Shown: positions 8,576 to 18,412 of the stretch, one piece after another | How the letters are laid out: the number at the start of each line of letters is the position of its first letter | Numbering within the stretch: the first letter of the stretch is position 1 | Assembly (NCBI GenBank): GCA_031411335.1 | Contig: JANOAX010000230.1 | Coordinates: 1 to 44,312 of the forward strand | DNA length: 44,312 nucleotides | Direction: 5' to 3' | Origin: JAJTFW01 sp031411335 | GTDB lineage: Bacteria > Bacteroidota > Bacteroidia > AKYH767-A > OLB10 | The notes under the pieces: model-generated | Database searches by the model: none | What the model was told of the DNA's origin: nothing | The model's input: the letters and a program-made list of their open reading frames with translations, nothing else | Made by a program: the position numbers and the translations under genes

Positions 8576-10810
8576 ATGAAGATTAAAATAATAAATTCGC
8601 TCGTCCTAATTTTACTTTTTTCTTCTTTTTCTTTTTCTCAAAAAGGATCTTTAGTTCCACTTCCGAATAAAATTTCAAATACCCATGGGAAATTCACGAT
8701 TTCTCCTGAAACAAAAATTTTAGCAAATGGTGACGTGGCCATACAAGCAGCTGAACTTTTTAATTCATGGTTGAAGCAAACAAACGGATATGCATTGCCG
8801 ATAGTTTCCACGGTTTTAAGGAAAGATCGATATATCGCATTTTCAATGGTGAACGACACTTCAGAAAAGTACATGCTGAAAGTGAAACGAAAGTATGTGC
8901 TTTTAGAAGGAGGTGCTGCTGGACTTATCAGAGGCACCAGCACTTTGTTGCAATTGGCTTTTCAGTCACTTGAAACTAAAAATAAAATTCATTGTCTTAC
9001 TATTTATGATCAACCACAGTTTGGTTATCGTGGTGTACATTTAGATGTATCCCGACATTTTTTATCAAAGGAGTTTGTGAAAAGATACATCGATCTACTT
9101 GCTCTTTATAAGATGAATACTTTTCATTGGCATCTTACCGATGATCAAGGATGGAGAATTCAAATTATAAAGTATCCCCGTCTCACCGATGTAGGCTCAT
9201 GGAGAAGTGGAAGTATGATTGGTCCCTACCGAAATCAACAATTCGATTCCATTCCCTACAGTGGATTTTACACGCAGAATGACATTCGTGAAGTGGTGTA
9301 CTATGCATCGCAACGTCAAATCACCATCATTCCCGAAATTGAGATGCCTGGTCATTCTCTTGCCGCTTTAGCTGCGTACCCCGAGTATTCTTGTTTGGGC
9401 ACTGTGAAGGAAGTTGGAAGAGCCTGGGGTGGATTTGATGATGTGTTTTGTGTGAATGATTCTACTTTTTCTTTTCTGGAAGATGTACTTTCTGAAGTTA
9501 TCGAATTGTTTCCATCCAAGTATATCCATATTGGTGGAGATGAATGTCCGAAATTAAGATGGAGCCAATGTCCAAAATGTTTAAATACTCGCTTTGAAAA
9601 TAATTTACATAACGAAGATGAGTTGCAAAGTTATTTCATTCAACGTATAGAAAAATTTCTAAATAGTAAAGGCCGGCAAATTATTGGATGGGATGAAATA
9701 TTAGAAGGTGGACTCGCTCCAAACGCCACGGTAATGAGTTGGAGAGGAATTGACGGTGGAAAAGCGGCTGCGCGAACTGGACATAACGCAATTATGACGC
9801 CAGGCACACATTGTTATTTTGATCACTACCAAGGGGAGAGAGCAACAGAGCCTTTAGCATTCGGAGGATATACGACTTTAGAAAAAGTATATTCTTATCG
9901 ACCCATTCCTGATTCGTTAACGAAGGAAGAACAGAAGTTTATTTTAGGTGCTCAAGCAAATTTATGGACCGAGTATATGTATGATGAAAAGCAAGTGGAG
10001 TACATGCTGTTTCCACGATTGTGCGCCCTTTCGGAAGTGTTGTGGACAGATACCGTGTGGCATAATGAAAAAAGTTTTTATAAACGCGTTTTGCAAAATC
10101 AACATTTGCTAGATTCTTTTCATGTGAACTATTCTAATACATGGCATTTACCTTCTTTAAAAATTAGTGGAGGAGAAAAAATTCCTTCTTTGCTGTTATC
10201 CTTAGACTCAAAAGTTCCGCAGAGCATACAAACTGCATGGGAAGATGACAACGGAGTTTCCGAATTCACAACGTATCGTAATCCGAAAACAGTAAATTCC
10301 ACAGGAAAATTATTAGTTCGTAGCAACTACAATCAGCATCAAACAACAGTAAAATTTCCGTTTGAATTTTCAAAAGTTACTGGAGCTAAAATAAATCTCA
10401 TTAACCCCGGTAATAAAAGTTATGCGAATCCACCCATCACTTTGGTAGATGGAATTACGGGCGCTTTCCCGTGGACAGGCAAACATTGGATTGGTTGGAT
10501 TGGAAAAAGCCCTGAAGTACAGATAGACTTTACCACTATGCAAAAAGTGGATAGTATTGTCATTGTTTATTTACACGATCCTGTAAGTTGGATTCATGCG
10601 CCCGCAAGTATAAGTTATGGAGAAACTGATTTGCAGTTTGAATCTCAAAAAACAACAACAGCCGAAGCCATTAATCGTATTTCAATTCCTGTAAATAAGG
10701 AAATGAAAAATATTCGCCTCCGCTTCAATTCCATAGGCCTAAATCCCGAAGGCACCGCCGGCGCAGGACAAAATGGATGGCTTTTTGTTTCGGAGATATT
10801 AGTGTATTAG
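8576..10810 (+). CDS. Beta-N-acetylhexosaminidase, GH20
   Basis: The 744-residue enzyme has a Sec signal peptide (about residues 1-21), a GH20b-type N-terminal domain (about 25-145), the GH20 barrel (about 148-500) and a C-terminal beta-sandwich region ending in the GxGAGQNGWLFVSEI pattern common in Bacteroidota hexosaminidases. The catalytic Asp-Glu pair is D322-E323 in HIGGDECPK. By substrate-assisted catalysis it removes terminal beta-linked GlcNAc (or GalNAc), here probably from N-glycan antennae or the chitobiose core. It lies between the sugar permease and the beta-mannosidase and is likely periplasmic or surface-exposed. No T9SS sorting domain is present, which favours the periplasm. 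Confidence 0.93.
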   Translation: MKIKIINSLVLILLFSSFSFSQKGSLVPLPNKISNTHGKFTISPETKILANGDVAIQAAELFNSWLKQTNGYALPIVSTVLRKDRYIAFSMVNDTSEKYMLKVKRKYVLLEGGAAGLIRGTSTLLQLAFQSLETKNKIHCLTIYDQPQFGYRGVHLDVSRHFLSKEFVKRYIDLLALYKMNTFHWHLTDDQGWRIQIIKYPRLTDVGSWRSGSMIGPYRNQQFDSIPYSGFYTQNDIREVVYYASQRQITIIPEIEMPGHSLAALAAYPEYSCLGTVKEVGRAWGGFDDVFCVNDSTFSFLEDVLSEVIELFPSKYIHIGGDECPKLRWSQCPKCLNTRFENNLHNEDELQSYFIQRIEKFLNSKGRQIIGWDEILEGGLAPNATVMSWRGIDGGKAAARTGHNAIMTPGTHCYFDHYQGERATEPLAFGGYTTLEKVYSYRPIPDSLTKEEQKFILGAQANLWTEYMYDEKQVEYMLFPRLCALSEVLWTDTVWHNEKSFYKRVLQNQHLLDSFHVNYSNTWHLPSLKISGGEKIPSLLLSLDSKVPQSIQTAWEDDNGVSEFTTYRNPKTVNSTGKLLVRSNYNQHQTTVKFPFEFSKVTGAKINLINPGNKSYANPPITLVDGITGAFPWTGKHWIGWIGKSPEVQIDFTTMQKVDSIVIVYLHDPVSWIHAPASISYGETDLQFESQKTTTAEAINRISIPVNKEMKNIRLRFNSIGLNPEGTAGAGQNGWLFVSEILVY

Positions 10811-10813
10811 AAA

Positions 10814-10860
10814 GGTTGGTGAATTAGTGAATTGGTGAGTTGGTGGATGGGTGAATGGTC
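10814..10860. repeat. GGTGAATT-type low-complexity intergenic repeat, copy 1
   Basis: The segment is built from variants of TTGGTGAATTAGTGAATTGG. A related repeat in the opposite orientation lies at 42434-42502. Both lie outside genes. Confidence 0.55.
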
Positions 10861-10967
10861 AATCGCGAGGCTTCATTTTTAATAAGGGTGGTCAAAATTA
10901 ATTAGCCTCGTGACATGTTCATTCGCAATTCGTGTTTATAGAGAGTCTCGCATTTTCGCATTTCGTG

Positions 10968-11061
10968 TTTATTCTCATTTCGCGTATATGCGTATTCGTA
11001 AATTCGTAATTCGTATATTCGTACAGATTCGTAATTCGTAACCTATTCGTAATTCGTAACC
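10968..11061 (+). repeat. ATTCGTAA short tandem repeat upstream of the beta-mannosidase gene
   Basis: Irregular repeats of ATTCGTAATTCGTAA and close variants (TTCGCATTTCG upstream, ATTCGTATATTCGTA) run up to the ATG at 11063. Unit lengths are uneven, so this is not a CRISPR. No conventional promoter box is visible between the repeat and the start codon. Confidence 0.6.
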
Positions 11062-11062
11062 A

Positions 11063-13557
11063 ATGATTTCTTCTCGCTCAGTATTCATTCCTCATATTCT
11101 CTGTTTATTGTGTGTTCTTGGTTACACTTCTATCGCTCAAACTGTACCACTTTCCAGCTGGACCTTCAAGCAATCTACTTCTACGAAATGGCTACCCGCG
11201 CAAGTGCCCGGAACTGTTCATACTGATTTGCTTCGCAATAAAATTATTAAAGATCCTTTTCTCGACGATAACGAAAAGAAAGTACAATGGGTAGGAGAAG
11301 CCAATTGGGATTATCAAAGTAAATTTTCTTGCGATGATTCATCTTAGAAAAACCACAAATTCATTTAATTTTTGATGGACTTGATACTTATGCAGACGTT
11401 TATTTGAATGATTCTTTAATTCTAAGAGCTGATAATATGTTTCGTTCTTGGAAAGTAAATGTAAAGGAAATTCTAAGAAGTAAGAATGCGCTTTTAGTGA
11501 AATTCAAATCGCCAGAAGCCGAAGCAAAGTTAGCCGCACAAAAATTAAATTATACATTACCAGAAGGACTCCGTAGTTTTACTCGCAAAGCACAATTTCA
11601 CTATGGCTGGGATTTCGCACCTAAACTTTTAACTTGTGGAATTTGGAAGGAAGTGAATTTAGTAGCAGAAAAGGAAGTGGCATTGAACTCAATTCGAGTA
11701 CTGTCCAAAATGAGTATAGGCGATACTGTTAGTGGACAAGCTTTCGTTAAAATTAATTCTACTGTTCAAAAAAAAATTTATTTAAAGCTGAATGTCATCG
11801 GAACCAATGTGCAATTGATTCATGAAGTAGACATTCAAAAGGGAGAACAAACAGTAAGTATTCCCTTTGTTATTCCAAATGCTCAACAGTGGCAAATCAA
11901 TGGAAGAGGCGAACAACCCATCTATGAACTCCTTTGCCGATTGGAAGAAGATTCGTTGAATCAAGTAACATGTAAAACCGGATTTCGCACCGTGGAGTTA
12001 GTATCAAACAAAGACGTTATTGGTAGTGAATTTGGATTTCGAGTGAATGGTAAAGATGTATTTGTTCGTGGTGCCAATATGGTGCCGCCAGATGTTTTTT
12101 TACCAAATGTAAAGGCAGAGGAATACGCATCTTTAGTTCTAAAGGCAAAGGAAGCAGGAATGAATATGCTGCGAGTTTGGGGTGGAGGAGTGTATTTGCC
12201 GGATGCATTTTATGATTATTGTGATCAGAATGGAATTATGGTTTGGCAAGATTTTATGTTTGCATGTAGTATGATTCCTGGCGACACAGCATTTGCTTCC
12301 AATGTGCGAACAGAAGCCATTCAACAAGTGGAACGATTGTCATCCCATCCTAGTATTGTATTATGGTGTGGAAATAACGAGAGTGATGAAGGCTGGCATA
12401 ATTGGGGTTGGCAAAAACAATTTAATTATTCATCTGCAGATTCAACAAAGATTTGGAATGATTATAAAAATGTATTTCAATCCATTTTATCTAATGTAGT
12501 AGATTCTTTACATCCATCGTGTTCGTATTGGTCTTCTTCTCCTTCCATTGGTTGGGGACGAAAGGAAAGTATGTTTTCGGGCGATAGCCACTATTGGGGT
12601 GTATGGTGGGGCATGGAAGATTTTGAAGTATACAAAAAGAAAACAGGACGATTCATGAGTGAATATGGATTTCAATCGATGGCGGATGTGAGTTCGTATC
12701 GATCAAGCATTTCTAAAATCGAATTTACTTCTCCCGCATTTTTAAATCATCAAAAACATTCAAAAGGTTTTGAAACCATCAATGAATACTTGAAACGTTG
12801 TTTCAAAGTGCCAGAGGCTATTGATGATTATGCGTACCTCTCACAGTTGCAGCAAGCATACGGAATGGACATAGCCACCAAAGCGCATCGCAGTGCATTT
12901 CCAATTTGTAGAGGCACTTTGTTTTGGCAGTTTAATGATTGCTGGCCTGCTGTATCTTGGAGCAGTCTTTCAAAAAATCTCCAGCCTAAATTAATTTATT
13001 CTACCGTTAAACATAATTTCGATGCTTTGTTTGTCACTACATCAGAATCGGAAAGAGGATTGTCAACTTATTTGCATTACGACGGAAAAGAGCCCATCTC
13101 CATTACCGTTAGATTGTATTATGTCCGAACAGATACTTTGACAGAACCCATTTCAATCGATGAGCGGTATTTAATTCTGAATCCCGATACCGTGATCAAG
13201 GATTGTATATTCTTTCCGAATCACCAGATGCGAAATTTGGATACAAATCATATTGTACTAGTTACAGAAGTGATTGATAATTTTCATTTCAATGTGATCT
13301 ATCGGGATTATCTCTTTCGTAATCGCCCAAATAAAATGAATTTCTATCCCGCCAATGTGAAATTCTTGATGATCGATAGTACAAGTATGATCGTTACTAC
13401 CAATGTATTTACGTATGGTTTGTATTTTTATGATGAAGAAGGAAAATGCATATTCGATACTAATGGAATTCATCTGCTGCCAAACGAAAGGAAACTAATT
13501 AATTTCACGGGTCCAGCAGATAGAATTAAATGGAAGTGTTGGAATAATATGAAGTAA
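11063..13557 (+). pseudogene. Beta-mannosidase, GH2, disrupted by a -1 frameshift
   Basis: The first frame gives 94 residues with a Sec signal peptide and the start of the GH2 sugar-binding domain (VPGTVHTDLL, the usual N-terminal mannosidase motif), then stops at 11345-11347. The rest continues in another frame, open from 11338, as ILEKPQIHLIFDGLDTYADVYLND, which is exactly where the domain should go on; adding one T near 11343-11345 restores a protein of about 830 residues. The second part holds both catalytic glutamates: acid/base in LWCGNNE (codon 12379-12381) and nucleophile in MSEYGFQS (codon 12661-12663). Intact, it would cleave the Man-beta-1,4-GlcNAc bond of N-glycan cores. The lesion is recent or a sequencing error, since no other damage is seen. 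Confidence 0.85.
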
Positions 13558-13647
13558 ATTATTGCCATTCACACCTATTTATACCAGTACTTTTCCCTAT
13601 TAGATCGGTCATGTCATTTAATTTTATGGAAGATGCGATATTTTGAT

Positions 13648-13655
13648 TATTTTTG
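13648..13655 (+). promoter_or_regulatory. -7 promoter element of the GH92 gene
   Basis: TATTTTTG matches TAnnTTTG and ends four bases before the ATG at 13660, implying a leaderless mRNA that starts a separate transcription unit within the glycan locus. Confidence 0.5.
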
Positions 13656-13659
13656 ATTC

Positions 13660-16584
13660 ATGTATTCAAGAAAAATTCTCTTCCTTCTCAATTTATTATT
13701 TTTCATTCCTCCTAGTTACGCGCAGGATTTATCAAAATACGCCGATCCCATGACCGGCACAGGGGGCGTTGGACACACCTACCCTGGAGCTACTTTGCCC
13801 CACGGAATGGTGCAACTAAGTCCCGATACACGCCGTGATGGAAGCTGGGAAGGATGCGCTGGATATTATTATGCGGATACACTCATCTACGGATTTACTC
13901 ACACTCATTTAAGCGGTACTGGTTGTTCCGATTATGGTGATATTTTATTGATGCCTGGTCAGGGGATACATTCTTTTGTTCCAACGGAATATGGATCTAA
14001 GTATAGTCATGCTACGGAAAAAGCATCTCCCGGATTTTATGAAGTGCAGTTAGCAGACGATAATATTAAAGTAGAGTTAACAACGAGTCTCCGAGCTGGA
14101 TTTCATAAGTATGTGTATCCAAATTCAGAAAATCAATTTGTGATTCTTGATTTGCAGCATCGCGATAAAACATTGCGTTCTGAATTGACTTATGTAAGCA
14201 ATCATGTATTAGAAGGATATCGTCGAAGCGAAGCATGGGCAAAGGATCAATTTGTTTTTTTCTCGATTGAATTTTCGAAACCCATCAGTAGTGTTTCTTT
14301 GAAAGGATTTGTTGAGAAAATGATTTTAGGAAGAACAATCGATCATAACGAATTATGTGCTGCGATCCATTTTGAGAGTAATGTTTCAGATAAGAGTAAT
14401 ACACTTTTAGTAAAAGTAGGAATCTCGACAGCCGATGCAGAAGGCGCTCGTAAGAACAGAGAAGCGGAAATTCCTGATTGGAATTTTGAAAAAGTAAAGA
14501 GTGATGCCAAAGTAATGTGGAATAGAGAACTTTCTAAAATTGTCGTTTATGGAAAGTCGGAAAGAGATAAAACCAATTTCTATACATCCTTGTATCATAC
14601 GATGATTGTACCCAATATTATTTCGGATGTAGATGGACGTTATCGTGGACGTGATAATACCGTTCATAACGGTGATGGCTTTACGCATTATACCGTTTTT
14701 AGTTTGTGGGATACCTTTAGGGCTGCTCATCCTCTATATAATTTAATTGATAGAAGTAGAAGTTTAGATTATATTAAGTCTCTACTGAATCAATATCAAT
14801 TAGGAGGGCGCCTCCCGGTTTGGGAATTAGGTGCTAATGAAACCGATTGCATGATTGGGTATCATAGCGTTTCTTTAATTGCAGATGCACTGGTAAAAGG
14901 AGTGAGCAACTTTGATACCGCCTATGCTTATGAAGCAATGAAGAAGAGTGCAACATGGAGTCATTTGGGGTTGCCACAATATATGGAACATGGTTATCTT
15001 GCAGTAGAAGATGAGCATGAATCGGTTTCTAAAACACTAGAGTATGCCTACGATGATTGGTGTATTTCAGAAGTAGCACGTATGCTTGGTAAAGGTGTAG
15101 AGCAGCAAGCGTATTTGCGTCGCGCTGCATCTTATCGTAATGTATTTGATCCCACCACCGGCTTTATGCGCCCTCGTCGTAATGGTGATTTCATTCCCAA
15201 TTTCGATCCGCGCGAAGTAAACAATCATTATACAGAAGCCAACTCCTGGCAGTATTCATTTTTTGTTCCACAAGATATACCCGGACTAATTTTTATGATG
15301 GGTGGCGATCAACAAGCAGAAGCAAAGTTGGATGGATTGTTTTCGGAGAACAGTGAAACGACCGGCCGAACGCAAGCTGATATTACAGGATTAATAGGAC
15401 AATACGCACACGGGAATGAACCCAGTCATCACATGGCGTATTTGTATGATTATATTGGGAAGCCTTATAAAACACAAAAATTAGTACGTACCATCATGGA
15501 CAGTCTTTATCATAAAGGTCCGGAAGGGTTGCCAGGTAATGAAGACTGCGGACAAATGTCGGCGTGGTTTGTATGGAGCGCCATGGGATTTTATCCGGTG
15601 ACTCCAGGAAGTCCTTACTATGCAGTGGGAAGTCCATTGTTTGATTCGGTACATGTAAATTTGGAAAACGGAAAGCGTATCCGCATTCTTGCTAAAGGAA
15701 ATTCACTAGCGTCGGTGTATATACGAAGTATGAAGATGGATGGAGTTGAGCAAGAAAATAATTTGATCACGCATGATGATTTTGTAAAAGCAAAAGAAAT
15801 AGTTTTTGAGATGAGTGCTACACCCGAAGTAACACGGGGTACAACCGCTGAAAAAAGAGGAACGATGAACTCTCCCTATTTTTATAGAGCGCCTTTAATA
15901 AAATCAGCAGGACGAATATTTAAAGATAGTTTACTCGTCAATATTGTTTCTTTAGATGGAGCGATGATGTTGTATGGGTACAATCCCGGACTCATGATGA
16001 TGGGCGAATATTACCGCAAGCCGTTTTATATTCATGAAAGCACAACACTTTACGCTCAATGCGGTGATCAGAAAGGAAAAAGTGGGGTTACGCAAGCTTC
16101 CTTTTTTAAATTACCAAATAATTGGAGCGTAGTATTGCACAGTACTCCTGGTAAGCAATACTCAGCAGAAGGACCCATCTCTATGATTGATGGAATACAT
16201 GGAACGGAGAACTGGAGGAAAGGCGATTGGCATGGTTATCAATCCCAAGATATGGATGTTGAAGTTCAAATGGTGAAAGAACAAAAAATTTCCAGTGTGA
16301 ATGTTGGTTTTTTGCAAGATACTCGTTCTTGGATTTTAATGCCCACTAAAATGAATGTAGAAGTTTCGATAGATGGAAAGTCATGGATGGAGATGGGTGA
16401 GATTATGAATCAGGTTCCAGATACTAATATGGTAGTGAATACTCAAATACTCACTGCTAAATTTCCTCCGGTGAAAGCAAAGTACGTTCGTATAAAAGCA
16501 AAAAATTATGGTGTATTACCCAAGTGGCATCAAGGTGCAGGTTATGATGCGTATATTTTTTGTGATGAGATTGAGATAAAATAA
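13660..16584 (+). CDS. Alpha-mannosidase, GH92
   Basis: The 974-residue protein starts with a Sec signal peptide (cleavage near residue 21, after YAQ) and follows with the family hallmark MTGTGGVGHTYPGATLPHGMVQLSPD. The GH92 two-domain catalytic region runs to about residue 720 and includes HGNEPSHHMAYLY (E587, the likely catalytic acid) and the acidic block GNEDCGQMSAWFVWSAMGFYPV. A C-terminal discoidin-like (F5/8 C) domain spans about 850-974. GH92 enzymes are calcium-dependent inverting exo-alpha-mannosidases acting on N-glycans or yeast mannan. Placed between the beta-mannosidase and the glycosylasparaginase, it would trim the alpha-mannose arms before the core is attacked. Linkage specificity cannot be told from sequence alone. 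Confidence 0.93.
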   Translation: MYSRKILFLLNLLFFIPPSYAQDLSKYADPMTGTGGVGHTYPGATLPHGMVQLSPDTRRDGSWEGCAGYYYADTLIYGFTHTHLSGTGCSDYGDILLMPGQGIHSFVPTEYGSKYSHATEKASPGFYEVQLADDNIKVELTTSLRAGFHKYVYPNSENQFVILDLQHRDKTLRSELTYVSNHVLEGYRRSEAWAKDQFVFFSIEFSKPISSVSLKGFVEKMILGRTIDHNELCAAIHFESNVSDKSNTLLVKVGISTADAEGARKNREAEIPDWNFEKVKSDAKVMWNRELSKIVVYGKSERDKTNFYTSLYHTMIVPNIISDVDGRYRGRDNTVHNGDGFTHYTVFSLWDTFRAAHPLYNLIDRSRSLDYIKSLLNQYQLGGRLPVWELGANETDCMIGYHSVSLIADALVKGVSNFDTAYAYEAMKKSATWSHLGLPQYMEHGYLAVEDEHESVSKTLEYAYDDWCISEVARMLGKGVEQQAYLRRAASYRNVFDPTTGFMRPRRNGDFIPNFDPREVNNHYTEANSWQYSFFVPQDIPGLIFMMGGDQQAEAKLDGLFSENSETTGRTQADITGLIGQYAHGNEPSHHMAYLYDYIGKPYKTQKLVRTIMDSLYHKGPEGLPGNEDCGQMSAWFVWSAMGFYPVTPGSPYYAVGSPLFDSVHVNLENGKRIRILAKGNSLASVYIRSMKMDGVEQENNLITHDDFVKAKEIVFEMSATPEVTRGTTAEKRGTMNSPYFYRAPLIKSAGRIFKDSLLVNIVSLDGAMMLYGYNPGLMMMGEYYRKPFYIHESTTLYAQCGDQKGKSGVTQASFFKLPNNWSVVLHSTPGKQYSAEGPISMIDGIHGTENWRKGDWHGYQSQDMDVEVQMVKEQKISSVNVGFLQDTRSWILMPTKMNVEVSIDGKSWMEMGEIMNQVPDTNMVVNTQILTAKFPPVKAKYVRIKAKNYGVLPKWHQGAGYDAYIFCDEIEIK

Positions 16585-16631
16585 TTGGGGTAGAAAATTC
16601 TTAGTATATTATTAAAAGGACACAAGTGAAT

Positions 16632-17642
16632 ATGATCAATCGCAGAAAATTTATACGCCACTCCGTTTTATCTACAGGAGCAATTTTACTTGCTCAAAAT
16701 TTGAATGCACGAGTACCATCTACTAATAGTTTTCCGCTGGTAATTTCAACTTGGGCACCCAATGTGAAAGCCAATAAAGCAGCATGGGAAGTATTATCAA
16801 AAGGAGGTCGTGCCCTCGACGCTGTAGAGAAAGGTGTAATGGTTACCGAAGCAGATCCTGAAGATACTAGTGTTGGATATGGCGGTTTACCAGACAGAGA
16901 TGGAAATGTTACGCTAGATGCATGCATCATGGATGAATTAGGCGGATGTGGATCGGTGATGTGTATTGAGAATATTATGCATCCCGTTTCAGTTGCACGA
17001 ATGGTAATGGAGAAAACACCTCACGTAGTATTAGTTGGCAAAGGCGCATTTGAATTTGCATTAAAGAACGGATTTAAGAAAGAAAATTTATTGACTCCTA
17101 GTTCTGAAAAAATTTGGAAGGAGTGGTTGAAAACGAGTAAGTATGATCCGATGGATACGATGAAGCACATGAAAAAAAAGCGTGCTCCAGGTTCTATCGA
17201 CAATCATGATACCATCGGAATGCTTGCTATGGATGTGAACGGAAATTTGTCGGGGGCATGCTCTACCAGCGGAATGGCATTTAAGATGAAAGGAAGGGTA
17301 GGAGATTCTCCGATTATAGGAGCTGGATTATTTGTAGATAATGAAATAGGAGCAGCAACCGCTACGGGTGTAGGAGAAGAAGTAATTCGTATTTGTGGTT
17401 CGCATACTGTCGTTGAATCGATGCGCTATGGAAAGTCTCCAATGGAAGCCTGTCAAATAGCTGTAGAAAGAATGTACAAATTGCGAAAAAATAATTTGAA
17501 CGATATGCAGATTGGTTTCATCGCTGTAAATAAGAGCGGAGAGATAGGCGCTTTTGCATTGAATGAAGGTTTTACATATACTTATCGACTCGGCGACGGA
17601 ATTGATGTTATCAAATCTGCTGACTTTTTATTGAAGAAGTAA
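16632..17642 (+). CDS. N4-(beta-N-acetylglucosaminyl)-L-asparaginase (glycosylasparaginase), Tat-exported
   Basis: This 336-residue Ntn-hydrolase precursor has a twin-arginine signal (NRRKFIRHSVLS, then a hydrophobic stretch). A GTG two codons upstream (16626) is also open, but the ATG at 16632 gives a standard Tat start. The autocleavage site is clear: D193-T194 in HDTIGM, where Thr becomes the N-terminal nucleophile after self-processing, as in the Elizabethkingia (Flavobacterium) enzyme. It also has GYGGLPDRDGNVTLDACIMD and the GVGEEVIR block of the family. The enzyme releases GlcNAc-amine from Asn, the last bond of an N-glycan. It begins 47 bases after the GH92 gene, and CutC follows after 80 bases. 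Confidence 0.93.
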   Translation: MINRRKFIRHSVLSTGAILLAQNLNARVPSTNSFPLVISTWAPNVKANKAAWEVLSKGGRALDAVEKGVMVTEADPEDTSVGYGGLPDRDGNVTLDACIMDELGGCGSVMCIENIMHPVSVARMVMEKTPHVVLVGKGAFEFALKNGFKKENLLTPSSEKIWKEWLKTSKYDPMDTMKHMKKKRAPGSIDNHDTIGMLAMDVNGNLSGACSTSGMAFKMKGRVGDSPIIGAGLFVDNEIGAATATGVGEEVIRICGSHTVVESMRYGKSPMEACQIAVERMYKLRKNNLNDMQIGFIAVNKSGEIGAFALNEGFTYTYRLGDGIDVIKSADFLLKK

Positions 17643-17722
17643 ATCCGCGCTAATCCTAATAATCCGTTTTATCTGCGTTCCCCTATATCATCCTGGCTAA
17701 ATAATTCCAATATGAAAAGTAA

Positions 17723-18403
17723 ATGCTTCTAGAACTCGCTACATTCAATATTAAATCTGTACACATAGCGGTTGCTGCAGGCGTTCATCGTCTGGAGCTG
17801 TGCGAGGATTACTCTTGTGGAGGCGTCACTCCTTCTTTAAATTATTTTAACGAAGCACGAAAATTATTTCATGATAAAATTTTTGTAATGATTCGACCCC
17901 GACCCGGATCATTTGTTTATTCCGATCAAGAGTTTGAAACGATGTTGCGAAGTTTAGAAATGTTTATAGAATTGGGTGCAGATGGTTTTGTAGGTGGATT
18001 TATGAACGAAGATCAGACAATCAATAAAAATCAACTTGGAAATTTTTTAATTGAATGTCAACCTTTACCATTTACATTTCATCGTGCCTTTGATCAAGTT
18101 CGTGATTGGAAATTAGGTCTCGATATTTTATTAAAATATGGTTGTGAGCGTGTACTTACATCAGGCGATGGAAAAACTGCGGAGGAAGGAATGGTTCGAC
18201 TCAAGGAAATGATGGATTATGTAAACGGAGAATTGATGATACTTCCTGGAGGAGGAATTCGTGCTTCTAATCTTGAAAGCATTTTGGATGTTTGTCAGCC
18301 TGAAGAGATTCATACTGCTGGAATCACACAAGAAAATTTGCTGAATGGAAAATTTGTTGCTGATGAAAATGAATTGATGAAAATGCAGGTAATGATGAAA
18401 TAA
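17723..18403 (+). CDS. cutC: CutC family protein
   Basis: The 226-residue protein is a TIM-barrel protein of the CutC family, with ELCEDYSCGGVTPS near the N-terminus, VMIRPRPGSFVYSDQE, FHRAFDQV, LTSGDG and LPGGGIRASN. It has no signal peptide and should be cytoplasmic. The family name comes from copper tolerance in E. coli, but the biochemical function is not settled. Here it is the last gene of a sugar-release locus, directly after glycosylasparaginase, so a role in handling an imported sugar product is at least as plausible as copper handling; that is inference. It is convergent with the next gene, with only nine bases between the stops. Confidence 0.9.
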   Translation: MLLELATFNIKSVHIAVAAGVHRLELCEDYSCGGVTPSLNYFNEARKLFHDKIFVMIRPRPGSFVYSDQEFETMLRSLEMFIELGADGFVGGFMNEDQTINKNQLGNFLIECQPLPFTFHRAFDQVRDWKLGLDILLKYGCERVLTSGDGKTAEEGMVRLKEMMDYVNGELMILPGGGIRASNLESILDVCQPEEIHTAGITQENLLNGKFVADENELMKMQVMMK

Positions 18404-18412
18404 AAATATATT

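Noticed and set aside
10968..11061. CRISPR-like array
   Set aside because: Units are short, uneven and lack constant spacers.
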